NCBI GenBank assembly: GCA_025345505.1
Contig: JANVCC010000270.1
Span: 8,025,625-8,089,624, forward strand
From: Todiramphus chloris collaris
Taxonomy: Eukaryota; Chordata; Aves; Coraciiformes; Alcedinidae
DNA length: 64,000 nt
Reading direction: 5' to 3'
Shown here: one piece after another, positions 26,801-39,895 of the stretch
How the letters are laid out: each line of letters opens with the position of its first letter
Numbering within the stretch: the first letter of the stretch is position 1
Translations under genes and position numbers: made by a program
The notes under the pieces: model-generated
Databases searched by the model: none
What the model saw: only the letters and a program-made list of their open reading frames with translations
Told to the model about the DNA's origin: nothing

Positions 26801-29800
26801 TTATCTATGTTCTCCCTGGAGCCAAATGCATGTCTTTAATATTTTTTTTTTTCCCAATTTAATATTGCTTGCTGGTGCTAGGCATACAGCAGCACTTCCA
26901 CGAAAAAGCTCATATAATGGCTGTGAAAACAATTAACAAGGCCAGAAATATCAACTACAATGGGATGAGCTCTGCTTATGCTGAAGCTGCTGGAAATGTT
27001 GATCTCGTCTAAGGGAAGGTTGCAATTGTGAAGCAACAAATTCCTGCAGGAAATCAGCCTGTCAACGTTGTGCCCAGGTGCTCACAACCCTCACCGTGCC
27101 TGCTTTTATATCCAGGTCTCCTCTGTTCTTTGCTAGGCTCGTGGAAACTGCTGTGGAACAAGCTTGGGGGGAATCCCATACTTGCCTTTCCCCAGACACC
27201 TTCTTAACTCACACTCTTTTACATCCTTTAGTATCACAGTGCAATCACACAGATAAAGAGACTATTCCCATTTACCTGGAGACTTTTTCTAGGTTCTCCA
27301 GCCCCAAACAGTTGTCCATTTTGGAACAATTAAAACCAAAACCCACTTTGATGGAATATGGTTTTTTGTTTCAAATTCTGAGCCGTCTTGGGTAAATGGT
27401 GGCACTTCCATACCCACCATGCTGAACACCCTTCCACAGTTCACTGCTGAAATAACAATATATCTAGTGTTTTAGGAAGGGACAACAGGCAGGCTGCTGT
27501 GCTGGGAGTCAGTACTGAACCATGTAAGCACACACCAGTATGTGCAGCATCAGACAATTTTCTGCTTAACAGTACAGGCAACTGATCTGTTGGACATCTT
27601 CAAGTTTTCATCTGTTTGGACCTGGGCCATCAGGTTCAGGTAGCCTTGTTAAAAAGGGATTTGCAGGTCTTTGCAGTGTTACAGCCCTGCCAAGCTGGAA
27701 GCTATAGACAAGGTCAGTGTCTAGGACTCTCTTGTATTAAATGAGCAAGTAAGCTTATATGCATTGCAGATTCCCTGCCCATGAGATCTCTTGTCTAAAG
27801 CAATCTGCTGAAAGGTGATAGGGTTGAAGTGTAGGCTCGACAACATGCATATGGCAGAGGGTTTGTAATATTCTAAATAGCATCCACTGTGTTTTCTTGG
27901 GTCAACATACAAAGGGTGTTGGTAAATCAATAGTTTAATCCAAGTGTGACAAGACAATTTATCAAACCTCTTACAAAAGTGCTGCTCTAGGAGACAAAGC
28001 AGGTTTGCAGCACTGCTGGCAGAAGCTGTTTTGCAGCACATGGCATAACACAGTTATAGCCAGGGAGAGGTGCCTACAACCCAGCCTTTCTGTGCCGAGG
28101 GAAGACCAGCTGGGAAATCCTAGTATTTGTGCTTGGAAAACACTATTAAGCACACAGTGACATCTTGCATTATAATATTAAACACAGAAAGGGAAGAAAT
28201 AATGGCTATGGGTTCAACATTAATTATGGGGGGAAATTTGCTTTGCTTTTGGTTGAAGAACAGAAGCTATGGCTCCCTGGGCATCGTAAAGACACAACTC
28301 CTTGGTCCATAAGACTTCAGCTCTTTCAAAGGCATGGTTAGGATACTGCTACAAGAAAAGGGGGTGGAATATCACTATGTTAATGGTGACATTTACAGCA
28401 CAGAGTAAAAATCCGAGGCACTTGCATTTCACTATTTGATAACTTCTTGTGAACCAAGGGCAGCATTCACAAAGCCTGGGTTCCTCCAGGTGGGTCCTGA
28501 CCAGCGTATTCAGACATTCAATTCCCTCAGCTTCTGAAATCAAAGGGAACAATAGGTGCACACACAACAGAGCAAATGTGTGTGATCACAAGCGTAAGGC
28601 CTGCAGGTTTGAATGGTTCAGGCTGAGACTTTGCAGGCAAACATCTCCACACATCAAACAGAGGTGTCCTTTAAAATTCCCGGGTTTGAAAATGTGCTTA
28701 AAGCCCCCGTTAGGGTACATATGTTAAAAGCAAAAATTCTTTGACCTGAGGTCTGAATAAAGCAAATGAGATTAAAGCCAAAGGAAAAGAACAGTAGGGG
28801 GGGAAAAAAAACCCTATCCCTTACAAAAATATGTATAGTCAGATAGAAGCCAAAGGTTTTATTCTGAAACAAGCCTGGGTAATTTTATTTAACAAGACTT
28901 CTTAAAAACTGTTGTGTGCATATCAAAAAGGTGTTACACCTTGTGCACGTATAGAATATTTTTGTTATTAAATAGCTGCTATAATATGGAATACTGACCA
29001 AATTTTTTTTTTTTTGTAAAGCCATTATTAGAGCCTTACAGCTACTTTAAACCCACATATAATTGCTCGCAGGATAAGAGCCTCTATTCATATTACTCAA
29101 ATGCTTTGCCTCAGCTGGAGACAGTTGAAATGAGTACAGAGTGAAACAAGATAGAGTGAATGAGCTCTAACCTTTCTTCACTAAAGCAGGTACTGAAAGA
29201 TACCAGGCTTGTTTCACTCTGTGAATAATGAACACAGTTCAGTCTCTCATTCACCTACCCACCTCACAGTCCAGCCTATGCATTGCTGGGCAAAGGCTGA
29301 TTTTTTTCTTAGTTCTTTTTTCACTTTTTCCTTCAGAAGACTTATGGAAAGGAAGGAGGGAACTCCATGCCTTGTTCTTGTCTCCTTCTGTTTCAGCTCT
29401 TTAACTGGCACGAAGATGCAGCTACTTCAGCATCCTTTACTGGGATCAGCTGGCATCAATGCACTTACTCTGCATGTGCTCCACCCACCCAAGTGTCTGT
29501 GTCCACACTGTGGGACAGGCTATATATATATTTATTTTTTTTTTTCATAGTGGTGAGTCAATTGGTAATGATTAGGAAGAAAAAAAAAAAACAGGGTGGG
29601 GAAAGAAAATATCTTCCCTTAATTTTTACACTGAAACTGAAACACCCAATGGAGCCAGTTGTGATCATGGTGACTTCACGTATGCCATGGAGGCAGAAGC
29701 AGAACCTTGGTCTTGGCCAAAAGGTTATTAGAAGCTTTAAAAATAGCTGCTGTTTCTGCTGCACATAAAGTTTTTCCTTACAGCTCACAAACCTGCATGG

Positions 29801-31478
29801 AAATAGCCTCATTTATTTCACAATCAAATTCTATTTGTAAAAGAATGGTTTCTTCCCCCCATTGTTTCCTAAACTGTACAGTTCATCTTGAAGCAGAGGT
29901 CAGCTGATGATCACCTTCATGTTTTTACATTTTTCCTCTACAAAACCAATTCATTATCCATGGATAATTCATACAGTAGTGTAGGACAGTGTGCAGGAAC
30001 TGTCCTTTACAGAACTCAACTGCAAATATATTCAGTACTTAATTTTGTACATGTTACTTGTTTGCCACATTAAAGACACATCATTTCCCAACAAGCTTCC
30101 CCAGAGATATTTCCATTAGGAACCAACTTTATAGGCAATTTCTGATTGTCTCTTAATGAACCTAAACATTTAAGTTTGGCCATACTGCATTTAGTGTTCA
30201 CTGTCCTGGGGGACGTGCAGGATGAATCCAAATTAAAACCATCAAGAAATGGACACACTTAAGTTTTGGAATTCCTAGGGGATTGAAATATCACAGAGCA
30301 AGTGTTCAGATGGGAAGTTATGGGATTCTTATCCCAGCTGTGAAAAGAGGAACAAAAAAACCCAGGCAGGAGCAAAACAGAAAAGAGAAATAATGAAAAC
30401 TGGAAAGGTGGCATAAGCAGATAAAAGAAGGTAAATCAGAAGAGAAGGAAAAACACGTGACGCCAAAGGAGCATCCTGTGAAATGACAGGTGGAATTTTA
30501 CATCCCAGCTCCTGAGGATGTTCCTGGGGTGTGATTCTTCACCACCTCCCTGACACCGCTGTTGCTAACATGGTTACAGAAGTATGTTCATTTTTATTTA
30601 GTAGTTTTCCAACTCAGTTTGTATGCAGCTGCATCAAAGAAAAAAAAAAATGGCCACAACTGGTTTTCCTGAGTCAATGCGACCGCATAGACTCGTCACT
30701 GCAACAAGGCAGACAGGACTTTCTGAGGACTTTATTTTATTTACTTTAACTCTCCATTTTTGGCAATATCTTCCACCCCTTGGGTTAGATTTCCAAAGAA
30801 GCTGGAAAGTTTTACACACAGCTGCTAATACTATTACATAGCTAACAGAAACACCCCCAGTCACCTAAACAGGTCTTATTCTTGACTAGGAGGAGAAGGA
30901 ACCATGCCAAGGTAAATCATTCTGACATATCACCCGAGAAAAAGTGCTCTACCTACAGAGTGGTAAAAACAGGAGCAATGCTCCATCAGTAATGACATGG
31001 AACAAAACACATTCAAGAGTGTGAAAAACAGCAGAGAGCACACAGGAAGATCAAACAAGTATTGGCCTTTGCCCCTCTAAGAGCTATGGAGTTGTGGTTC
31101 TTAAAAAAGGCATAAAATTATTCTTGAAAGTATTTTTCCCACATGAGGTTGCAGTAATCATAAGCAGAAATTCACCAGTTTTTCACTGAGTTTAAGCAGG
31201 GCAGATTATTTTTCCTTTTCCTGAGCTCTAAATGTAATACCTTCCAGCTCTAGAAGCAGTTACTCTGATCGTGGGATGTGCTGGAAACCAAGTTCATCAG
31301 CAGTGAAAGCTGCATCTCTGCTCTCCCTCACGAGGGTCCCTCCGGCTCCTGCAGTTTCCTTTCCTGGCAGCAGCTGCTTCTGCTCTTCATCCTGCTAAGG
31401 AATGGGAAAATGAGGATAAAACCAAGTGAATGGCAGCAGCGTAATCTTGCAAATGAGCCACCGCACCATGTCCAGCTA
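23876..31478. other. Spacer, no gene seen
   Basis: About 7.6 kb with no recognised gene. It includes a 14-bp near-perfect palindrome GGACACAAGTGTCC at 24228-24241, a TA/T tract at 29521-29545 and several A-rich patches (24609-24622, 29579-29591). Open frames are short and unrecognised. Confidence 0.5.
29521..29545. repeat. TA/T-rich simple repeat
   Basis: Five TA units followed by TTTA and a T-run. Simple-sequence tract with no other content. Confidence 0.85.
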
Positions 31479-31590
31479 TCATAGAATCAGTAAAGGTTGG
31501 AAATCACCTTCAAGATCATCAAGTCCAAGTGTCTACTAAATATTATCAGGAGCACTAAACCACGTCCTGAATGATGTTCCGGGTAGCCCT
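31479..31590 (-). mobile_element. CR1 LINE, 3' tail fragment (antisense)
   Basis: Reading left to right, TCATAGAATCAG, GGTTGGAAATCACC and AAGATCATCAAGTCCAA are the reverse complement of the CR1 3' end. ACTAAACCACGTCCTGAA then follows, as in the CR1 3' UTR. The copy is 5'-truncated. The exact far end is uncertain because similarity fades after about 31580. Confidence 0.85.
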
Positions 31591-32443
31591 ACGTTTGATA
31601 TGTCACATCTAATGAAGGAACTGGAAAATACCTATAAATAGCTAGAAACTTCTACTCCTGTGTCAAATTTGCTTGAAATTAGCAGCAGTTATTGAGGACA
31701 GTGATGCGCAGACAGGTACACATATGGAACATGGTCCTATACGTTCCGTTTATACAGGAACATGCATAAAACCAGTATTATTGTGGAATAGTTCAAAGGC
31801 ACTGCTCTGAGTAAAGAAATCCAACTGGGCAGCCCCAAGTCCAGCTCTCCATATACACACCAGTGTGACAGCTTGAGCAGTGCCAGCGTTTCCCTTGGAG
31901 GCAGCTCAGCATCCTGCGCAGCTCTCGTCTTCTTAGCTCACCCTGGAAGGGAACACAAGACATGGCAGGTTTTTTTCTCTGGTAGGCTACAGCTGAGACA
32001 CCCTTCAAATTAACCTCATTCCAGACTCTTCAAATGAGTTGAGGGTAATCGGAAGCGGTGCTTCCTCGAGGGCTGGGCTGACCTGAAATCCACCGCGTGC
32101 TCCTGCATGACCTGCCAGTAATGATCCTCCCCGACCTGCTAGTTACAGCTCACACTTCACCTCCGAGAAGGTGTTAGAGACAAGGCTGCAGGATCTAACT
32201 CTGGACTTTTTTTTTCACCCTAAATGGTGCAGTCTGTGTGATGCCCAGTCTTAAGTCTTTCAAACCAAGTGCTCCTCTAAAGATACAGCTATCCTTAGCC
32301 TGACCAATATATAATACACACAGGAGACTGAGTGGGGAAAAAAAAGACTTTCTCCATGAGAGTTAAAGCTGCAGTGCCAAGTCCCTGGAAGTTATGACTT
32401 AACATCCTGAAAACTATCAAGACAGTGGCTTGATAACATGATA
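31591..32443. other. Spacer, no gene seen
   Basis: Non-coding DNA between two antisense CR1 tails. I see no clear feature. Confidence 0.55.
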
Positions 32444-32497
32444 AAATAGAATATTGCAGTTGGAAGAGACCTATGACAATCATCCATCCCACTTCCT
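32444..32497 (-). mobile_element. Degenerate CR1-like 3' tail (antisense)
   Basis: ATAGAATATTGCAGTTGGAA, AGAGACCTATGACAATCATC and CATCCCACTTCC follow the CR1 antisense tail pattern (ATAGAAT, GTTGGAAGAGACC, GATCATC, GTCCAAC) with many changes. Only about 55 bp remain, so the call rests on pattern order alone. Confidence 0.5.
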
Positions 32498-34793
32498 TCA
32501 GTGTGAGTTTTGCATGAAAAATGCTGTTTCCACAATGCTGAAATTTTTCTAGATAAATTAGTTCTTATTTTTTCCCTCTCCTTAGCCCCCTGCTCTCTGT
32601 CATAGATACCATCATTAAAGACTTTCTGTTGCTTGGACTTGTTCCAAATCAGAATTCCTTAAATTGATGGACTGACCTAAGCCATTCATTCTGCTGCAGT
32701 TCCAGCTTAAACTTCCAGCCTTTTAGCACACATTCCCCCGCAGGAGCCCACGCCTCCTGTGATGCCCCACAGCCTCCTTTTTCAGGGAGAGGATTTGCCA
32801 TGGGCACTGTGTCCCTAGAGATACATTATGAAAGTTGCAGCCCAAACAGGCAATTAGGCCCTGGTGGGAAAAGTAGGAGCATAACGTTCCCCATCTTCAA
32901 CTTCACGGCACCATGATCAGAAAACATGCTTTTCTGGTGACCCAATGTGTTTTGGTTGAGTTTAATACAATTTATCTCTCAGTTTGTTTCAGGGTGATAT
33001 AAAAAATGCCCAAAAAGCACATTTCCAAGATAATTCTTTTGGACTCTCAATTCCCAAGGAACTCAATTTCACATTTTTTTTTGTTTTCAATTTTCAACAG
33101 CCACAAATAGTAATATCATATTTTTTTTATGCAGGTTATAAATTCCTATTTTTCTAAAACTCTAACTACCTGCAACACTTTCTTGCTATCTTCCCCTACC
33201 TCTGCCTTTCCGTAATTACATACGCTGTAACATTTTTCCCACGTGAATTATCACTAGGACCTCATCCCAGATCCCCAAATCCCATAGTAAAGATCTGTTC
33301 TCTCCGAGCTGACACAACAGTAGGCAATTCATTGAGCCCAGACAGACACATCTTTTCCACGAACGCATTTAGCATCATTGCTAAAACTGTCTCACTAGCA
33401 ATTTCAGCTAATAAGAAAATGAAGTTAGCGCAAAGCTTCTGAAAATAAATTCTGCAGAAGACGTCTCTCTGCTTTAATAGAGATTGAATGCAGTCCATTT
33501 CTCTTTCCCCTTGTGCCAAACAACACATCAAAACAACGTCTAGCAAGTGAGCTGCATTTCACAACACGCTCGCATCATAGATGGACATAAAAGAAGTTGC
33601 TTGGCAGTGTAAATGCCCCAGAGAGAGGAAAGTTGGTTGGTTGGGGTTGATTTTTCTTTTTTTTTCTTTCCAGCCTGGTTTCTCCCAGTACTTTAGGATT
33701 GCCCAAGATTATTCCATTATCTCATTTGAGTCTCCAGTGACTGTTAACCCTCTGAGCTGCCTAAGAAGTGCCTCCACCAGAAGCGGTTTCCGCTGCCCCT
33801 TGAATTCAGGTTGCAGAAGTGTTGGGCAGCACTGCTGTTAATTTCTGGCATATCCTGCCTAAGTTAGACTCAAACACTGTGTAAACACAGGTGGGAGAGA
33901 GGGACCTTAAAAAAATAGGTACTTCAAGTTCTGTTTAACCAAATGAGGGGAAAAGGGCTGGAGACATCATCCAGAGCAGGTCATCGATCCACTGATTTTC
34001 CCCAGTTTTTCAGTTTGCTTAATGGTCTCAAAGATACTATTTTCTCAAGTGCACTGGTGGCTTAATGGTATGTGGGAAATGTTATTTAACTCGAGATTTT
34101 TCTCTTCAAATGGTGTGGCCTTGCTAAGTGGGTCTTGCTAAGTTCCCCCTGCACCCCTAGGCAGGAATAACCACAGGCCAAATCTCAGCATCTTCAGTGT
34201 GGCCCACGGGGACTCATCTCACAAAATTTGGCCCGTAAAACTCCTTCTCAGATTTCCCGACCTCTCTACGCAAGAATATTAAAAACATGGCACTCGAAAT
34301 CTGTTTTCCCAAAACATTTGGTCTAGCCAAGCACCTTCGTGCACTGTATGTGGCAAGCAGATGCAACAGGGTCACAAACGCTGCCGAGGCGAACGCTTAA
34401 GGATTTGACAGAGGACGTGTGGATTTCTGCTGTTGTTGCCTGCTGCTAGACAACTCTGTACACTGCTGGTAATTACTGTATCTGGGGGGTTCTTTTGTTT
34501 GTGTGCTTACGCCTTGCCCCGTAGCTTTGTTCATGGCAATAATAATATTCCAAACAGCTTGGGAAGCTTCCTTTGCTCGAACTTGAAAAGACTGAATTCA
34601 GTTCCCAGGGAACTCAGTGGGAGCCAGATTAAGCTCTGTGGTGAAATCCTTTACCTCTTGCCATGCTGCCTCTGTGGCAGGTGCTGAAGTTCCTTTTACT
34701 GATTCGTTCATTTTTCCTTTTGTGGTAGCTATGTACCAAAATCCTCTCAATTTCTTCCCTTGTGTAGGGTTTTCCTGAGCTCCTGTGATGGAG

Positions 34794-34829
34794 CTTCTCC
34801 AGTCTCCAGTCTCCTTCTCCAGTCTCCAG
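34794..34829. repeat. Tandem duplication of a 20-bp unit
   Basis: CTTCTCCAGTCTCCAGTCTC is followed at once by a second, nearly full copy (CTTCTCCAGTCTCCAG). The unit itself contains a smaller CAGTCTC repeat. It looks like replication slippage. Confidence 0.85.
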
Positions 34830-37474
34830 CCAGTTCAAAGCCCCAGAGCTTAAGCTTTCCCCACATTTGACCTGCACCAAGGAATTCTCTGTGCCAGTCA
34901 AGGACATTTGCACTATTTCTTACTCTTTTTCCACATCCTCCATCTCTGGATGGACACGTTTATTCTTCCTCCAGCGTACCTTGTGTATCCAATTTATACT
35001 TCTGGGTAGAACCAGAAACAAGGACAGGCATGTCCTCTTACAGCCCAAGGAGGAAGAGAAGAAACAAGAATTTTACAAGTAAAGTGTTTTGTTTAAAAAT
35101 TAATGGCGTATTTACATTACCTAGTATCCATTTACAGTTTGACACCTAGGTACAGTTATCCCCAGAACATGGGTTAGTAGACACCAGTTAACAAGAAACA
35201 GAAATATAAGGTTTCTTCCTTCATAAGTAGTTCTTACAGTCTTGGTTTTCCTGTCTTTCTTTGGTGCCATTAGTTTGGTACCTTTGAAGATTTAAAACCA
35301 AACAACCAAACACCACCCCCAATTAAAAACCCAAACCCAACCAACAACAATAAAAAACCAGCCTTCCATTTTGAAATACCCTGTCATTGAGCAGGAGGTA
35401 AAGAACAGGGCTCCTCAGAAAGAGAACACTGTTTGTACAGAAATAACTCTGATGAATTCGACTTAAATCACTGAATAAAAATCCTGTACGATGATGAGAA
35501 TGCCAAGGAATGGCAGCTCCTTCGCTGAGTTTTCAGATCAACCAACACAACGTAGTCATTGCATCCACACCGAAGGCCCCTAGCGTTCATTTGGAAGCTG
35601 ACCTTCACATGCCACTTGGTGGAATTCCCCAAGACCTCCTTGCTCAGTGCACCTGGGTTTGTTATTCTTTTCAGAGCATGGTGGTTAATTTAACTGGTTT
35701 GGTATGTGTTGAAGTGCCTACACTCAGGCACACCATTGATTCCTACCCTCGGATAATAAGACGTTAGACAAAGCTTCGTAACATTATTGACTAAATTTAA
35801 AAGGTACAGATGTCTCATCACACCCGGCGATTGTTACTGAACTGACTTTGATATGCTTACTCTTGATTTATGCCTGTACATGTTAAAAAAGAAAATGGTG
35901 ATTTTCAGAAAAACTTACCATCAAAAATGGCAATATTGCTTTGAGCAGAGCAGTCTGAATCTGTGTTTTGGGCTGTATCTGTTTTACAGTACCTTTAATG
36001 AATAGCATTTAACCACAGACAGCTGTAGATCTAGTCCTGTAAATCATGCCAAAATAATTAAAAGGAGAAAGAAAAGTGCACATGTTCCCAAGTTTTGCTG
36101 TTTTCCCACTACTGGAGAAAAGGGTTTAAAACCAAACCTTCCATAGGCTTTTGAATGCTGAAATACCACGGAGCTGAAACAGAAGCTGTAAGCAGCCACC
36201 ATGCCTCAAAATAAAGTGAAAATATTCTGTTCAAAGTGGAAGAAAAACAAACCAAAACAAAATAGCAAAGGTGCTTTCCTTCTGTGTTACTGTAAATTAA
36301 TTTTAGAGGTGGGCATAAAGCATAAAACTCAGATTCAGAGATAAACCTGGGAGCTGGAGCGCATGGCTCAAAATAAAGCTGGATCACTGTATCCAGACCA
36401 CCCTGGTTGCTGGCAAATAGGTGATAACCAATTAATTAGCAAAGTCCACAGAGATCAATTCCATATGGCCCTTATCTCATCTATTTCCCAGTACACCTTG
36501 AATCCTGTACTGGCATACCACAGACATTTCTAACATTTTAGATTCCTGTGACAGATATAATTTTGTTTTAAAACGAGATATTCTTAAAGAACATAGCTTG
36601 GGCAAAATTGTCACCCCCAAAATTTGAGCCTCTAATGTAATCTCCCATAAATCCATCTCATTTAGGGAAAGACAAATTCTTGTTAAAATTCCATCAAGGA
36701 AGGACATTCGAATAGAGCAACTCACCTAAAATGTGAGCCAAATCTGAATCTTTACATTCACCAGTTCCTGGCAATTCCAGTTTAGTCTGGGCCTAGAAAG
36801 AGAAGCAGACAAATATATAAGCATACAGTAATTTTTCTGAATGCATTCATACCAGACAAAGCTGAAGAAATGCAGAAGATATAGTCACGTTTTTCATTTT
36901 AGGAAGAAGTAGTTTATTAAAGATAATCATTCAGCCAATCTACCGTGTTGCCAATATTTGATATTAAGGAAATAAAAAGCCTCAATAGAGCAACTCAGTT
37001 TATGACAAGTAATAGGGAGATAGGTCCTAGACACCCATATTGCCTCCTAAATCGTAACAGTTCCTACATTGTTTAAAATATAAATCACACAAAGTGGTCA
37101 AAATCCAGCTTTAATTCTCAGCCCAATGATTACATTGGTCAACTTCCAAGACCACAGCTAAAGGCCATGAGAACTTCTAAAATATTTTCCCACCCATATA
37201 CATATTGTCCCAAGCACTTTAAAAAAAAAAACCAACAAAAAAAGGCGAGAAACCAAGAAATAAAAAGAACAACCACCATATAGAAAGCACAAAGGTGAAA
37301 TAAGACGTTCAACACGGAGTTACTGACCTGCGAGCGAGCTTTGAAATTACCAGGAGACATGATGATTTTGATCTAGAATCCTGTTGAATCCTCAGAACTT
37401 TTCTGGAAGGTGGGAAGGGCAGCATATAGTGCTTTGGACCCCTTTGAGGTTTGAGGAGTTTCAGGTTTCTTTTC

Positions 37475-37493
37475 TTTTTTTTTTTTTTTTTTT
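37475..37493. repeat. T19 homopolymer
   Basis: Uninterrupted run of 19 T. It has no recognised retroposed sequence attached on either strand, so it is not called a retrogene tail. Confidence 0.9.
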
Positions 37494-38189
37494 GCTTTCC
37501 TGTGAGAAACAGATTGTTCGTAGAAAATTATTTCAAGAGCTTTCCCTTCACTTTCCTGTGCAGAGCTACAACAGAGTACTATTAGCATCTGGTTCTGTGT
37601 ATGCCTAGAAGCCAATTTATTTCAAGGCACTCTCAGAATCATGGCCTTGACGTGTAATAATTCATTACAAAGTCTGAAATGTATGGCTTTTTTCTTAAAA
37701 TGTACTTGAAATTTCAAAATACCCCCAAATCCCTTTAAGTCTCCTCTCAGGAGGATAACTTTCTAGGGAATCATGACATTCTTCATCGCCTTCTGATAAA
37801 GAATCAGCATGACAAATACTTAATCTGATGAAAAAACCTGAATAATATCAAAATAAAAATACAAATACAAATTTACGAGCTGTATCAGTCATAATTAACC
37901 AGTCGGGAGAAATGTCAGTGGATAGAGATCTGCTATGTGAAAAGCACTAAATATTTCAGCAATTCTTTAGGAAAGTACTGAACTTTTCTTGCAATTAATT
38001 ATTCATCCATAAAACTTGCCTTTCCTTATCTCCTCCTCAAATTATGGCAGAACTTTCTCCTCCTCGGTAAGATGGGGAGCGTAATCGCACGCGTGCATCC
38101 AGGACACGTACCAAACACACACATACCCACGGAAAAAACCACCCCCAGCTTTCCCCAGTTGTACATTTGCTGCTTGCTGGTGCCATTAA

Positions 38190-38520
38190 GCAAACACAAA
38201 ACAACAGCGAGCGCGTTCTGTTGAAATGTTTAGCTAAATGGAACCAAAACAGTCACAGTTCACAATTTCATAAATACATTAATTAGAAGTGTCTCCAAAT
38301 AGCATGTGATTTTGAATTATTAACATGAAACACTGCATTATAAATGACTGCAAATTGCATTCCTTAGTGCTCTCCATGCTTAATTTATTATGCCGTAGGA
38401 AAATTTGCAAATTACTTCACTGTTTTATATTTAATGGATAGTTTTATATGTATATTGTTTCATTAAGATAAAATTAAACCACAGTGTACATATTATATGC
38501 CTTTCCAGTGACATAAATGT
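38190..38520. other. AT-rich block, possible conserved enhancer
   Basis: About 330 bp free of repeat signatures and open frames. It has closely spaced homeodomain and POU-like motifs: TTAATTAG at 38279-38286, CTGCAAATTGCATTCC near 38349-38364, TTTGCAAATTAC near 38404-38415, and CTTAATTTATTATG. This texture is typical of conserved non-coding elements near developmental genes. The inference rests on composition and motifs only. Confidence 0.3.
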
Positions 38521-39659
38521 CACTAGAGACCCTCAGACTTTGTCAGGAGGGGAGCGTGCTTCTGTCATCCCCCAGATTTCCTAAAGGAGTGAAGAGCAGG
38601 TTCAAGTTTCTGCCCTTTCTGTGCCCACCCAGGCTCACTCCTTTTGGCCATCCCATTTCCGAGGTTTGCAGAGGGCACTGCAGAAAAGTTTCCTGCTGTT
38701 TGAAAGGACAGAGGGGGTGGAGGAGCAGCCCTTCCTTCTGTACCTCCACTTGAAGGCAAAGGAGGCTTTTCAGCAGCAGTCTCTGCTGCTGGGGCGATGC
38801 AGTCGTCGTGCCACCCGTGCTTTGTGGGTGAGACAAAAACAGGCCAGGTGAGCCTCCTGCCCCAAAGGCCACCAGTACAGGTACCTCTGGAAAATGGTTC
38901 CAGTCCCCCAGGGAGAGGGAAAAAACACTGCATGGGCTGCTGTGCAACACTACCAAGGTTTTTGCTGTCACATCTTCCTGCAGTGGGAAAAAGATGGAAA
39001 TAATACATATTAGGATTTCCTGGTGAGGTTAGGTGGGGAGAGAGGTCTGGAGAAACACTGGGGAATCAGGGTGAAGGACACTATATATAAAGGGAAAATC
39101 CATTAAAAATGTAACTATGAAGACATAAATCTTTGACAGCTTCTTTGCATGTTGTCTGTTCTTAGCCATTTGTCTTCTCTATTTGTAAATTCCTCAAAAG
39201 AGGAATTGCCTCTAACTGTGTGCTTGTAGAGTATGTGTTACAATGGGGACTCAACTTCTCTGAAAACCTGAAAGGCAAATAGAGCATAAATAATTTATAT
39301 TATTTATGATACATAAATAAACAACATGGGGCCATGAAGAGGCATTCTAGATGTGTTTAACTAAGCTGTCCAATTCCCTGTTTCCTGCAAACTAATAATA
39401 TCCCTTTGGTGGATGGGATAAATGTCTGGACTCACTTTCAAGCCTTTGTATAAGACAGAAAAGGTACTGATTGCCTACCTGCACAGGTTCCACATAGTTT
39501 TCAGATGTGTTTTCATGTAATAAAAACATTGCAGGATGCATAGGAGGTGGAGAGATGGCATATTTGGGAAAAGCTATAAATTCTGCTTTAAGTTCAAAAT
39601 CGTATTAATGAAACTGAAGCTACAAGAAGATGCGTGCGAGAGAGAGAGATGGCCCTCTG
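38521..39659. other. Spacer, no gene seen
   Basis: Frames of 142-147 codons on the minus strand (38543-39008) overlap each other and plus-strand frames in a G+C-richer patch. They match no family known to me. The rest is AT-rich spacer. Confidence 0.5.
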
Positions 39660-39895
39660 AGCTATTCTTTTCAAGTAATGAAGATGAGACTCTGTCAGAG
39701 ATTGAGGTGTCAAAACTGGAAGTGCTGGAACAAATTCGCAAATTAAAGAGCAACAAGTCACCATGACCAGATGGCATACATCTGAGAGCTCTGAAGGAAC
39801 TTAAGAATTAAGTGGTTGAGCTGCTAACAGAAAAATATGCAGCCTTTCATTAAACTGCTACCATGCCAGAGGACAGGAGGTAACAAATACCGCGT
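39660..39895 (+). mobile_element. Old CR1/L3-like LINE, ORF2 relic before and at start of RT domain
   Basis: One plus-strand frame reads SEIEVSKLEVLEQIRKLKSN, KSP, stop, PDGIHLRALKELKN, stop, VVELLTEKYAAFH, stop, TATMPEDRR, stop. This is the linker and first RT motif of CR1-group ORF2, normally KSPGPDGIHPRVLKEL...VPEDWRxANVTPIYKK. The four in-frame stops (TGA in place of the glycine codon of GPDG, then three TAA) show the copy is long dead. Neither the endonuclease domain nor the RT palm motifs after PEDW are recognisable. It is unrelated in age to the fresher CR1 at 40.7 kb. Confidence 0.78.

Larger units (their letters stand above)
32498..38189. other. Spacer, no gene seen
   Basis: About 5.7 kb without a recognised gene. 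It holds a small tandem duplication (34794-34829), a T19 run (37475-37493) and an A/C-rich patch near 35285-35355. The 85-codon frame at 35510-35767 has ordinary codon composition but no family I can name. Confidence 0.5.

Noticed and set aside
26879-27012. Short frame with balanced composition after a T-rich tract and CAG, like an internal exon
   Set aside because: About 40 codons, no family recognised, and it ends in a stop rather than a donor. Too short to support.
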